21,353 bases of DNA from NCBI GenBank assembly GCA_019090405.1, contig JAHRVZ010000167.1, forward strand, positions 1 to 21,353. Direction: 5' to 3'. This DNA comes from Paracoccaceae bacterium (GTDB lineage: Bacteria; Pseudomonadota; Alphaproteobacteria; Rhodobacterales; Rhodobacteraceae). Positions 7,370 through 14,952 of this stretch are shown here, piece by piece. The position numbers and the translations under genes were made by a program. Position 1 is the stretch's first letter; each line of letters starts with the position of its first letter. Below the pieces are notes generated by a model, which had not been told where the DNA came from, ran no database searches, and saw nothing but the letters and a program-made list of their open reading frames with translations.

Positions 7370-7434
7370 ACGATATTTCTTTCGCTTTTTTCCGTTCCGG
7401 AAAATTCGCAATTGTGGCGTTGGGGGATGGACCT

Positions 7435-8808
7435 GTGAAAAACGCCATTGTTGGTTCCGGTCTTGTCGATGGCGGCACGATTTCGTTCCATCATCATTTG
7501 CGCAATGGCGACACTGTTATGGTTCAGGTGCTGCAAGCCTGCCATGATTTGGGTCTGCGGGATTTACATATCGCGCCATCATCGCTGTTTCCCTGTCACG
7601 AGGCGCTGATCCCGTTTTTGCAGACTGGCACAGTCACCCGCATCACGACATCATATATGAATGGCCCGCTAGCGGATGCTGTGAGCGCGGGCATCCTGCC
7701 CCATCCGGTGGTTTTGCAAAGCCACGGCGGCCGGGCCGCTGCCATTGAATCCGGTCGTTTGCCAATAGATGTGGCGTTTGTCGCGGCCTCTGCTGTTGAT
7801 AAGGATCGCAACCTGACAGGCTCTGTTGGGCCACAGGCCTGCGGGCCATTGGGCTATGCGATGGTGGATGCGGCACATGCCCGTCAGGTGATCGCCATAA
7901 CCGATCATGTGACAGACAGCTTTCCCAAAATCTGTATTCCGGGGGATCAGGTTCATCAGGTTGTTCGGGTTGATAGTATCGGTAGTTCCGCGCAGATCGT
8001 ATCGGGAACCACAGGGCGATTGCCGTCAAAGAATGGACGCGCGATTGCAGAGATGACAGCGAAATTGATCGGTGTTTCTGGGCTGCTACGGGATGGTTTC
8101 AGCTTTCAGACCGGGGCAGGGGCGACGTCGCTTGCAGTGGCTCAGGCTCTTGGTCCGGTCATGGCAACGCGTGGGATCAACGGAGGGTTCGCAGCCGGTG
8201 GTATCACTGGTCCCTTGGTTAAGATGTTTCATCAGGGGTTGTTTCGTCGATTGTGGGACGTACAGGCCTTTGATCTGGCCGCAGTTGCGTCCTATCGTGA
8301 AGACCCGGATCATTTTGCGATGTCGGCTGCGCAATACGCCAGCCCGGATCGTGCGGATGCGATTGTTAATAAGCTGGACGTGATGATCCTTGGCGCGGCC
8401 GAGGTTGATATCGCGTTCAACGTCAATGTCACCCAAGCCAGTGATGGCCGCATCATTGGTGGATCAGGCGGGCATTCAGATACCGCTGCCGGTGCAAAGT
8501 TGCCGATTGTGACGACAACACTGACTGCTGGCGGTTTTCCCAAGATCGTTCAGCGCCTAACCTGTCAGACAACGCCGGGTGACACCATCGGAGCCGTCGT
8601 GACCGAGGTTGGAATGGCAATCCATCCATCACGGCCAGAGCTGGAAAAACAGGCGCGCAAAGCCGGATTGCCGGTCCTGACGATCGAAGATTTGTGCAAC
8701 AAGGCCCACACTTTGGCGCCACCAGCAGACCGCCGGGTGGCCGATGGCCGTGTCATTGCAATCTGCGAATACCGGGATGGGTCTGTTATTGACAGAATCC
8801 GGCAATGA
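7435..8808 (+). CDS. citF: Citrate lyase alpha subunit (citrate:acyl-carrier CoA-transferase type), orphan
   Basis: 457 residues from GTG 7435, preceded by GGGGGA seven bases away; GTG 7414 is the alternative. Similarity to enterobacterial CitF runs the whole length: the S-F-H-H segment near the start, Q-S-H-G-G-R, G-S-L-G-Y-like C-G-P-L-G-Y-A, D-V-Q-A-F-D, A-E-V-D-I-A-F-N-V-N-V, G-G-S-G-G-H-S-D-T-A and the end Y-R-D-G-S-V-I-D. In the citrate lyase complex CitF swaps acetyl on the CitD carrier for citrate, and CitE then cleaves the citryl thioester. Oddities: no citD, citE, citC, citX or citG is present in the window, and the protein lacks roughly 40 or more N-terminal residues found in the enterobacterial form. 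It may therefore act as a stand-alone CoA-transferase or partner with distant genes. It lies alone between ilvE and a convergent transporter gene three bases away. Confidence 0.87.
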   Translation: MKNAIVGSGLVDGGTISFHHHLRNGDTVMVQVLQACHDLGLRDLHIAPSSLFPCHEALIPFLQTGTVTRITTSYMNGPLADAVSAGILPHPVVLQSHGGRAAAIESGRLPIDVAFVAASAVDKDRNLTGSVGPQACGPLGYAMVDAAHARQVIAITDHVTDSFPKICIPGDQVHQVVRVDSIGSSAQIVSGTTGRLPSKNGRAIAEMTAKLIGVSGLLRDGFSFQTGAGATSLAVAQALGPVMATRGINGGFAAGGITGPLVKMFHQGLFRRLWDVQAFDLAAVASYREDPDHFAMSAAQYASPDRADAIVNKLDVMILGAAEVDIAFNVNVTQASDGRIIGGSGGHSDTAAGAKLPIVTTTLTAGGFPKIVQRLTCQTTPGDTIGAVVTEVGMAIHPSRPELEKQARKAGLPVLTIEDLCNKAHTLAPPADRRVADGRVIAICEYRDGSVIDRIRQ

Positions 8809-8811
8809 TCG

Positions 8812-9750
8812 CTAATTTTTGGGTTCAGTGACCGCGCGGGCTTTGCTACGTTCAAGCCCCAGTTGATGTTCGCGCCAGATCACCAGAATATTGCCTGCAA
8901 CAACCAATGATGCCCCTGCCAACATAAGCAATGTTGGCAGTTCGTTGAACCAGACATAACCGATCAGGATGGCGAACAGCATAGATGAATAGTCAACGGG
9001 CGCCAACATCGACGCCGATCCAAAGCGATAGGATGACGTGACCATTATTTGCGAAACACCGCCCAAAAACCCGGCTAACACCAACAGTGAGACCGTATGA
9101 AGGTCAGGGACAACCCAGCCAAATGGCACGGTCAAAAGTGAAAGCGTCGACGCGATAAGCGAAAAATAAAACACGATTGCGGCAGGATGGTCGGTCTGAA
9201 CCATTTGACGGACATGAATCTGAACAAAGGATCGCGCAATAGTCGCCCCAAGGATCAGCATGGCCCCCAGAGTGGCCGTATCGCCCAGATTCGAAGTGCC
9301 ATTCAGTCGCGGCCAAACCATAATCAGGACGCCAACCAACCCGATAGCTACGGCTGAAATGCGTATGATCCGGATGCGTTCTTTTAGAATGATCGCGGCC
9401 AGAATGACTGTGAAAATTGGGGTTGCGTAGCCAATGGCCGTGACTTCTGGCAAGGGCAGCATACCAAGACCCGCAAAAGTCAGGCCCATCGCAGTGGTCC
9501 CGATAATTCCGCGCATAAAATGGCGCATAGGTTGTTTGGTTTTCAAAGCATGTTGCAAATTGCCCTGCACAAGCAACCAGATGATAATAATCGGAAAAGC
9601 AAAGAATGACCGGAAAAACATGGCTTCGCCCGGTGGAACCTGATCTGATGTTGCTTTGATCAAGGCTCCGAGCAGGGTGAACAAGAAGATCGCGCTTAAT
9701 TTTAGCATCACCGCCAGCACGGGCCGATTTTGAGTCGATAATTTCACCAT
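8812..9750 (-). CDS. EamA/DMT-family membrane transporter
   Basis: 312 residues from ATG 9750. The frame is open to 9963 but the extra stretch is not hydrophobic in family fashion and covers the divergent promoter, so the shorter start (M-V-K-L-S-T-Q-N) is used. The protein is almost wholly hydrophobic with two repeated EamA halves (about residues 12-140 and 155-290), giving around ten membrane helices. Typical features include G-E-A-M-F-F-R-S-F-F in the first repeat, L-P-E-V-T-A-I-G-Y-A-T-P-I-F near the end of repeat one, and A-P-V-D-Y-S-S-M-L-F in the second. Family members export amino acids and other metabolites through the inner membrane; the substrate here is unknown. It is divergent from the periplasmic binding protein gene and convergent with citF, stop to stop three bases apart. 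Confidence 0.9.
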   Translation of the reverse strand: MVKLSTQNRPVLAVMLKLSAIFLFTLLGALIKATSDQVPPGEAMFFRSFFAFPIIIIWLLVQGNLQHALKTKQPMRHFMRGIIGTTAMGLTFAGLGMLPLPEVTAIGYATPIFTVILAAIILKERIRIIRISAVAIGLVGVLIMVWPRLNGTSNLGDTATLGAMLILGATIARSFVQIHVRQMVQTDHPAAIVFYFSLIASTLSLLTVPFGWVVPDLHTVSLLVLAGFLGGVSQIMVTSSYRFGSASMLAPVDYSSMLFAILIGYVWFNELPTLLMLAGASLVVAGNILVIWREHQLGLERSKARAVTEPKN

Positions 9751-9886
9751 GCCCGGACCCTGCGTCGCACCGCCCGAAAGGTCAACGGGTGGGATTGACC
9801 CGGAGGTGAATTTGGCTTGTTCAATGAGGGTGTACCCTGTGCGGTAGCCGCGATAAGTAAGACCAATCAAATTGTAAGGACAAATT

Positions 9887-10720
9887 ATGTACAAGATAGC
9901 ATGTGTTATACTGGCGAGCATGTTGGCCGCGCCTGTTTCGGCCCAGACATTAGAGCGGATCAAAGATACAGGAGAGCTGAAACTGGGCTACCGCACCGAC
10001 GCCGCTCCGCTGTCATATGCCGACGCAGATGGTAAAACCGCAGGTTATTCACCGCTGGTATGCGTTACAATCGCTCAGCATCTTGCCAATCAGCTCAAGC
10101 TGGAAAATCTGGACGTTACGTTTGTTCCGGTCGATACGACTGATCGCTTTGACAAGGTGGCCAGTGGCGAGATTGATATGCTGTGTGGTGCAACTACAAT
10201 CACACTGGAACGTCGCCAATTGGTTGATTTCTCGGTCCCTACATATGTCGATGGAACTGCGTTGATGGTGGCCAAAGGCTACGAAGGTGGGCTTGACTCA
10301 TTTGGCGGCAAAAAGATTGGTGCTCGCACCGGGACAACGACGCTTGAGGCTTTGACCGGATCGTTTGCAGAAGAAGGAGTCGATGCGGATATTATCGCGT
10401 TTGACGATCACCGCGCCGGATTGGCGGCGATTGAGGCCTCTGAGATTTCGGCCTATTTCGCGGATCAATCAATATTGGTGCATTTGTATTTCAACAGTGA
10501 ATATCAAAATACGCTAAGCCTCTCGGATGAGATTTTGACCATTGAAAAGCATGGTCTGGCAATGGCACGAGGAGATTCAGATTTTCGTCTGGCCGTAGAC
10601 GCCGCCCTGAGCAAAATGTTCTTTGACGGCACCATGGAAGAAATATTCAAAGCGACGATGCCGGGGTTTACGCCGGGTGCTGCCATTCGTGCAATGTATC
10701 TAACGTCACCTACAAATTAG
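9887..10720 (+). CDS. Periplasmic solute-binding protein, amino-acid ABC type (SBP family 3), orphan
   Basis: 277 residues. An N-terminal signal peptide (M-Y-K-I-A-C-V-I-L-A-S-M-L-A) with likely cleavage at V-S-A|Q (19/20) directs it to the periplasm. The mature part matches family 3 binding proteins: T-G-E-L-K-L-G-Y-R-T-D near the start, R-F-D-K-V-A-S-G-E-I-D-M-L-C, then the hinge R-R-Q-L-V-D-F-S-V-P-T-Y, and G-A-R-T-G-T-T-T in the second lobe. The ligand is probably an amino acid, judged only by family. A TAAGGA box precedes ATG 9887. No permease or ATPase gene is adjacent, so it either serves a transporter encoded elsewhere or works as a sensor-type binding protein. Two cysteines in the first lobe could form a disulphide. 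It is divergent from the EamA transporter. Confidence 0.9.
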   Translation: MYKIACVILASMLAAPVSAQTLERIKDTGELKLGYRTDAAPLSYADADGKTAGYSPLVCVTIAQHLANQLKLENLDVTFVPVDTTDRFDKVASGEIDMLCGATTITLERRQLVDFSVPTYVDGTALMVAKGYEGGLDSFGGKKIGARTGTTTLEALTGSFAEEGVDADIIAFDDHRAGLAAIEASEISAYFADQSILVHLYFNSEYQNTLSLSDEILTIEKHGLAMARGDSDFRLAVDAALSKMFFDGTMEEIFKATMPGFTPGAAIRAMYLTSPTN

Positions 10721-10743
10721 GGCGCTGGCGAATTAAACTGTTG

Positions 10744-10775
10744 GTGAATCCGGGCTGTCTTTGGACCGGGTTCAC
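10744..10775 (+). terminator. Imperfect 10-bp hairpin after the binding-protein gene
   Basis: GTGAATCCGG (10744-10753) pairs with CCGGGTTCAC (10766-10775) except for one T-G position that still pairs as G-U in RNA; the loop is 12 bases. There is no following T-run, so it may be a weak or factor-dependent terminator, a 3'-end stabilising structure, or an operator-like repeat in front of the peroxiredoxin gene. The rest of 10721-10893 shows no reading frame I would trust. Confidence 0.4.
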
Positions 10776-10893
10776 TGCATGACATCCACGGTTTTCGATA
10801 GTGGCTGAGCATGGAACTGATAAGTGATTTCTATGGACAGTTTTGCTATGCTGCCAAAAACCAGAAAGCCCGCGTCAGAACAATCAGGTATCC

Positions 10894-11598
10894 ATGCAGC
10901 GAACCGTTAGCCAAAAAAATTTCGAATCCGCCCGGTGCCTATCTGCCCCGCTGGCGAACAAATTAGAAGAATTTGCGCGCCTTCACCGGGAAACCCAGCT
11001 GGATGTCGCCCTAATGTATGATGCGTTGGTTCAGCGGTTGAACTTAGGCGGCGCGGGTGAAACTGCGCCTGCAACAGGCGAACGCATCGGTTCATTTTTA
11101 TTGCCTGACAGTCAGGGGCAGCTTGTCAATTCTGATGATCTGCTGAATCGCGGTCCACTGGTTATCAGCTTTAACCGTGGCAGTTGGTGCCCGTTTTGTC
11201 GGCTTGAGCTTTTGGCGCTTGCGGAAATCTACCCACAAGTAAAGGCATCGGGCGGCGAGATCGTTTCGGTTTTACCAGAAAAAGAAGCCTTTACCAGACG
11301 GCTCAAAGCCACGTATGAACTGCCGTTTCCCGTGCTCAGCGATATTGACAATGCCTATGCGCTGACCAACGGTCTGATGGTATCTATTGGTGACAAACTC
11401 AATCAGGTCTTTCTGGAGTTTGGTATTGATCTTGCCGAGTTGCACGGAAACGGCGGCATGCTGGTGCCGATCACCGCGACCTTTGTGGTGTCGCAGGAGG
11501 GAACGGTGCAGCAGGCGTTTGTTGATCCGGATTTCCGTCTTAGAATGGCGCCGGATCAGGTGATTGCAGCCCTAAGCAATTTGAAGCGCGTCACCTGA
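10894..11598 (+). CDS. Peroxiredoxin-like protein (AhpC/TSA thioredoxin fold)
   Basis: 234 residues from ATG 10894, which has CAGG a few bases upstream; a TTG at 10843 would add 17 residues of unlikely composition. After a helical N-terminal region (about 1-55) comes a thioredoxin-fold domain. The redox site is S-F-N-R-G-S-W-C-P-F-C-R-L-E-L with C99 and C102. The CxxC pair resembles the AhpC/TSA-like subgroup rather than classical 2-Cys peroxiredoxins, whose first cysteine lies in a T-x-x-C context. Later segments F-P-V-L-S-D-I-D-N-A-Y-A and I-T-A-T-F-V-V match the family. It probably reduces peroxides or acts as a thiol oxidoreductase in the cytoplasm (no signal peptide). Its last 27 bases overlap the 3' end of the opposing LysR gene. 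Confidence 0.87.
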   Translation: MQRTVSQKNFESARCLSAPLANKLEEFARLHRETQLDVALMYDALVQRLNLGGAGETAPATGERIGSFLLPDSQGQLVNSDDLLNRGPLVISFNRGSWCPFCRLELLALAEIYPQVKASGGEIVSVLPEKEAFTRRLKATYELPFPVLSDIDNAYALTNGLMVSIGDKLNQVFLEFGIDLAELHGNGGMLVPITATFVVSQEGTVQQAFVDPDFRLRMAPDQVIAALSNLKRVT

Positions 11599-12471
11599 CC
11601 AGTCTTTGGCACGCAGCATTTTGATCAGCAGATCAGCAGGTTTTGAGTATTTGCGCCCGGCAACGGCCAGCAAAGACAATGATCGCTGATACTGGCCATT
11701 CTCAAATGGCAATCGGACAATATCATCATCCGCAAACACCGTGTTTTTGGGCACGATTCCCAACCCAAGATTATTGGCGAGCAAAAATGCAAGGTCAGTG
11801 TCCGAGGTCACTTCGTGGATAAAATCGGCGTTGATGTCATGGGTATCCAAAAGATCCGGAAATAGCCCGGTCTGTTCGCAATGCGCCCGTGTCACAATTG
11901 ACTGGTTCTCAAGGTCATCCAAGTTGATGCCCGCCTTGTTGGCAAGTTGGTGCTGCAAGTTTGCCACCACTACAAATTCCTCGGCAAATAGTGGCCATTG
12001 CAGAATGCGATGCCAACCATCCTGATGGATGGCCGTCAGGGCAACGTCGGTTTGACCCGCCTCAAGCCCCTGCTCGATTTCCTCGGCAGTGCCGCGTGAA
12101 ATGAGCAATTCCAAACCAGGCATAACCCGCATCAATTCCCCCAACACACCTTGCATCATACGGATATCAACAGTGCTGCTCAGACCCAATCTAAGATGGG
12201 CAATTTCCGCTTTGCCATAGCTTTGTGCCTGTTCTTTGGCGGCCGCCGCGCTTTTTAGGCTTTGGGTCAGCAGCGGCAACATGATCTCACCCAGATCGGT
12301 CATATGGGTGCGGCGACCTTCGCGGTGAAACAATTCGCCTCCCAGTTCGTCTTCTAGTTTTTTGATGGCGCGGGTTAGCGAAGGCTGGGCGACATTGCAC
12401 TGCTCAGCGGCACGGGTGAAATTCAGTGTCTTGGCAACCGACAGGAAATATCTGATCTGGTGCATTTCCAT
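11572..12471 (-). CDS. LysR-family transcriptional regulator
   Basis: 299 residues from ATG 12471 (M-E-M-H-Q-I-R-Y-F); a GTG at 12489 and ATG 12465 are alternatives. The N-terminal helix-turn-helix is typical: L-N-F-T-R-A-A-E-Q-C-N-V-A-Q-P-S-L-T-R-A-I-K-K-L-E-starting stretch at about residues 15-42, followed by L-F-H-R-E-G-R-R-T-H-M-T. Residues about 90-295 form the periplasmic-binding-like effector domain. The 3' end overlaps the peroxiredoxin gene by 27 bases on the opposite strand. The gene is divergent from the histidine kinase/glutamate synthase/ThDP-enzyme/aldehyde dehydrogenase block, with a 146-base shared upstream region: the classical LysR arrangement. It therefore most likely controls that block, possibly in response to its substrate; the peroxiredoxin is a second candidate target. 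Confidence 0.9.
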   Translation of the reverse strand: MEMHQIRYFLSVAKTLNFTRAAEQCNVAQPSLTRAIKKLEDELGGELFHREGRRTHMTDLGEIMLPLLTQSLKSAAAAKEQAQSYGKAEIAHLRLGLSSTVDIRMMQGVLGELMRVMPGLELLISRGTAEEIEQGLEAGQTDVALTAIHQDGWHRILQWPLFAEEFVVVANLQHQLANKAGINLDDLENQSIVTRAHCEQTGLFPDLLDTHDINADFIHEVTSDTDLAFLLANNLGLGIVPKNTVFADDDIVRLPFENGQYQRSLSLLAVAGRKYSKPADLLIKMLRAKDWSGDALQIA

Positions 12472-12617
12472 CGTTAGCAGCCAATCCACTCATACATTTC
12501 TGCAAAGACCATACTCTATACCTATCAATCAAAAAGCCAACGGGTATTTCACGTGGCTGCTGCTGACAGGTATTCTGCTTTCAAGTTCAAAGATTTGGTA
12601 ATGATGCGAGAAACGGT
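12472..12617. promoter_or_regulatory. Divergent control region between LysR gene and kinase operon
   Basis: Three GTAT-type half-sites are visible: ATACC (12518-12522), GGTAT (12543-12547) and GGTAT (12569-12573), spaced about 25 bases from one to the next. The first two form an inverted pair; the last two are direct repeats within GGTATT. This could be a LysR recognition and activation site arrangement, but the match is short and chance is possible. A 22-codon frame starting GTG 12553 ends in a TGA that overlaps the kinase ATG (12618-12621). Confidence 0.3.
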
Positions 12618-13361
12618 ATGAATATTGCAGTAACACCACGGATAACATCAAACTGGACGCCTCCTGTTCAGACAGCAGACGCGGCGCAGGTAAACGCGCT
12701 GGCGATTGTGGCGCACGACCTTCGCGGACCTCTGACCAACTTGTCTGCCTTGCTCGACCTGATCGAAAAGCATAGCGCGCGTCAAAACAGTGATGGCATC
12801 GCGTCCTGTACCACCCGCGCGAGCGCGATCGTCGACAACCTGGGCGATATGCTAAGCGCCATTCTGGACCGGGTGAAAACAACCGGTGATCCGCTTGGGT
12901 ATGTGCCCTCTGCCATAGATGGCCAGTCCGTGGTTTGTCAGGCTGTTGAGCAGAACCAACCAAACGCCAATCGCAAGGATGTCACGCTAAAAGTCACGAC
13001 AGATGCGCCATTTCCCATTTGCGCCGATGGACGGTTGCTGGCCCATGCGCTGGATAATCTGCTTGGCAATGCCATTAAGCATTCGGTGCCCGGCGGGACA
13101 GTTGCCTGTCATATGGAACGGCAGGGTTCGCATATGGTGATCCAGGTCAGCAACCAGTCGGTTGGCCTGAACGAGCTAGACATACGCCGGGCATTTCAGC
13201 CTTTTACCAAACTATCCGCGAAATCACGGACCGACCGAACCTCTTGGGGGCTTGGCCTGTGGATCGTGCGTCTGATTGCAGAACGTCACGGTGGCACGAT
13301 CCAGGGCAAGGCATCTGACCGGGAAGGCAACGTCACTTTCACGCTTAGTCTGCCGGTCTGA
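12618..13361 (+). CDS. Small soluble histidine kinase with degenerate ATP-binding G1 box
   Basis: 247 residues without membrane helices or a recognisable sensor domain. Dimerisation/phosphoacceptor region: I-V-A-H-D-L-R-G-P-L-T-N-L with H33. HATPase domain about 105-247: N box D-N-L-L-G-N-A-I-K-H-S (146-156), F box A-F-Q-P-F (192-196) and G2 box W-G-L-G-L-W-I-V (210-217). The G1 box, normally D-x-G-x-G, reads V-S-N-Q-S-V-G-L (177-184): the adenine-contacting aspartate and the first glycine are gone. Asparagine there is known in some kinases, so activity is reduced or altered rather than surely lost. The sensor signal must come from the short N-terminus or a partner protein. It is first in the probable operon, 33 bases before the glutamate-synthase-like gene. 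No response regulator is adjacent. Confidence 0.85.
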   Translation: MNIAVTPRITSNWTPPVQTADAAQVNALAIVAHDLRGPLTNLSALLDLIEKHSARQNSDGIASCTTRASAIVDNLGDMLSAILDRVKTTGDPLGYVPSAIDGQSVVCQAVEQNQPNANRKDVTLKVTTDAPFPICADGRLLAHALDNLLGNAIKHSVPGGTVACHMERQGSHMVIQVSNQSVGLNELDIRRAFQPFTKLSAKSRTDRTSWGLGLWIVRLIAERHGGTIQGKASDREGNVTFTLSLPV

Positions 13362-13370
13362 GGTTAACCT
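13361..13370. repeat. 10-bp perfect palindrome in the kinase-gltB-like gap
   Basis: AGGTTAACCT reads the same on both strands and starts on the last base of the kinase stop codon. It lies within the 33-base gap before the next gene. It may be chance or a minor regulatory or processing site. Confidence 0.3.
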
Positions 13371-13394
13371 ATCCAATTCAATCCCAAGGATAAA

Positions 13395-14930
13395 ATGATG
13401 GAACAATTCAATCAAATGAGTGACATGGCCGCGAACGGTCTGCAAATTGCGACCACGCTGTTTCTTGCGGTCATCGGCAGCATTATTCTTGTGTTGGCCA
13501 TCATGTTGGTCGCCGACCTAGTGCAAACCCGCGATGCTGTGCGGCGAAACTATCCGTTGATTGGGCGGTTTCGGGGTCTGTTCACGGAGCTGGGCGAATT
13601 TTTCCGGCAGTATTTCTTTGCAATGGACCGCGAAGAGATGCCATTTAACCGGGCTGAACGCGAATGGGTCAGCACATCGGCCAAGGGTGGTGACAATACC
13701 GTTGCCTTTGGCTCAACGCGAAACCTTGGCATTGTGGGCACGCCGATATTCGTCAATTGCCCGTTTCCAAAGCTAAGCGAACACACCGAAGACGCGCCTG
13801 CAATCACCATCGGCACAACCGCGCGGCATCCGTATTCGGCGCAGTCAATTATCAACATTTCCGCGATGAGCTATGGTGCCTTGTCACGCCCCGCCGTGCG
13901 GGCGCTGTCCAATGGGGCTGCGATGGCCAATTGCTGGATGAATACTGGCGAAGGCGGGCTGGCGCCTGCACATCTAGAGGGCGGTTGCGACATCGTGTTT
14001 CAGATAGGCACCGCCCTTTATGGAGTGCGCGATAAAGACGGCCAACTATCAGATGAGAAATTGCGCGAAGTCGCCGCTCATCCGCAGGTCAAAATGTTTG
14101 AAATCAAACTATCGCAGGGTGCGAAGCCCGGTAAAGGCGGGATTCTGCCAGCCGCCAAAGTCACCGAGGAAATATCCCAAATCCGCGGCATACCGGTAAA
14201 CAAGGCCTCGATTTCGCCCAACCGGCACACCAACGTCAACAATATCAGCGACCTGCTGGACATGATCGCCCGCGTTCGCGAGGTCACGGGCAAGCCAACG
14301 GGCTTTAAATCTGTGATTGGCGCCTATGGCTGGCTCAACGATTTATGCGAAGAAATCCACCGGAGGGGCATCGACTGCGCACCTGATTTTATCACTATTG
14401 ATTCCGGTGATGGCGGAACCGGTGCTGCTCCGATGCCGCTGATGGATAATATGGGGCTGACGATCCGGGAATCGCTGCCATTGGTGATTGATCTGTTGAT
14501 AGCACACGGGTTGCGTGACCGGATCAAAGTGATCGCGTCGGGCAAATTGATTACACCTGCCGAAATCGCCTGGGCCTATTGCATTGGCACCGATTTCGTC
14601 AATTCGGCGCGTGGTTTCATGTTTGCGCTGGGCTGTATTCAGGCGATGAAATGCAACAAAAATACCTGCCCCACGGGCATCACCACGCACAACCGACGCC
14701 TGCAACGCGGCCTTGATCCCGAAGACAAAGCCGTCCGCGTCAAGAATTTCGTCGAAAAGGTTCGCTATGGCGTCGGATTAACTGCACACTCTTGTGGAGT
14801 GGCACACCCGCGCGCGCTAAAACGGTATCATTGTCGGATCATGCAACAGAACCAAAAATCAGTACCCTTGGACGAATTGTTTACTGCGGAAAAATCACTG
14901 AGCCTTATCAGTGTTCCCAAAGCCAGCTAA
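13395..14930 (+). CDS. Membrane-anchored FMN-binding glutamate synthase-like protein
   Basis: 511 residues. One strong transmembrane helix (about 18-43) precedes a complete glutamate-synthase central/FMN domain: S-A-M-S-Y-G-A-L-S (156-164), T-G-E-G-G (184-188), the K-P-G-K-G-G loop, I-D-S-G-D-G-G-T-G-A-A-P (335-346) and the cysteines C414, C420 and C425. Their spacing (x5, x4) is that of the 3Fe-4S cluster in GOGAT large subunits. The amidotransferase domain of true GOGAT is missing, and no GltD-type electron-input subunit is present nearby. It therefore cannot be a standard glutamine-dependent NADPH glutamate synthase. A membrane-tethered FMN/Fe-S oxidoreductase acting on glutamate, 2-oxoglutarate or a related compound is the inference. 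AAGGA precedes the double ATG (13395/13398). The next gene starts 22 bases on, so co-transcription is likely. Confidence 0.92.
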   Translation: MMEQFNQMSDMAANGLQIATTLFLAVIGSIILVLAIMLVADLVQTRDAVRRNYPLIGRFRGLFTELGEFFRQYFFAMDREEMPFNRAEREWVSTSAKGGDNTVAFGSTRNLGIVGTPIFVNCPFPKLSEHTEDAPAITIGTTARHPYSAQSIINISAMSYGALSRPAVRALSNGAAMANCWMNTGEGGLAPAHLEGGCDIVFQIGTALYGVRDKDGQLSDEKLREVAAHPQVKMFEIKLSQGAKPGKGGILPAAKVTEEISQIRGIPVNKASISPNRHTNVNNISDLLDMIARVREVTGKPTGFKSVIGAYGWLNDLCEEIHRRGIDCAPDFITIDSGDGGTGAAPMPLMDNMGLTIRESLPLVIDLLIAHGLRDRIKVIASGKLITPAEIAWAYCIGTDFVNSARGFMFALGCIQAMKCNKNTCPTGITTHNRRLQRGLDPEDKAVRVKNFVEKVRYGVGLTAHSCGVAHPRALKRYHCRIMQQNQKSVPLDELFTAEKSLSLISVPKAS

Positions 14931-14952
14931 TTGTTAAAAAGTGGAGAATATG

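Noticed and set aside
7345..7434. Extension of citF upstream to recover the missing N-terminus
   Set aside because: The frame is open to 7345 but passes through the ilvE hairpin, offers only non-standard starts before GTG 7414, and does not resemble the enterobacterial N-terminus.
9751..9963. 71-codon N-terminal extension of the EamA transporter
   Set aside because: It overlaps the start of the divergent binding-protein gene and its signal peptide region; the family begins near ATG 9750.
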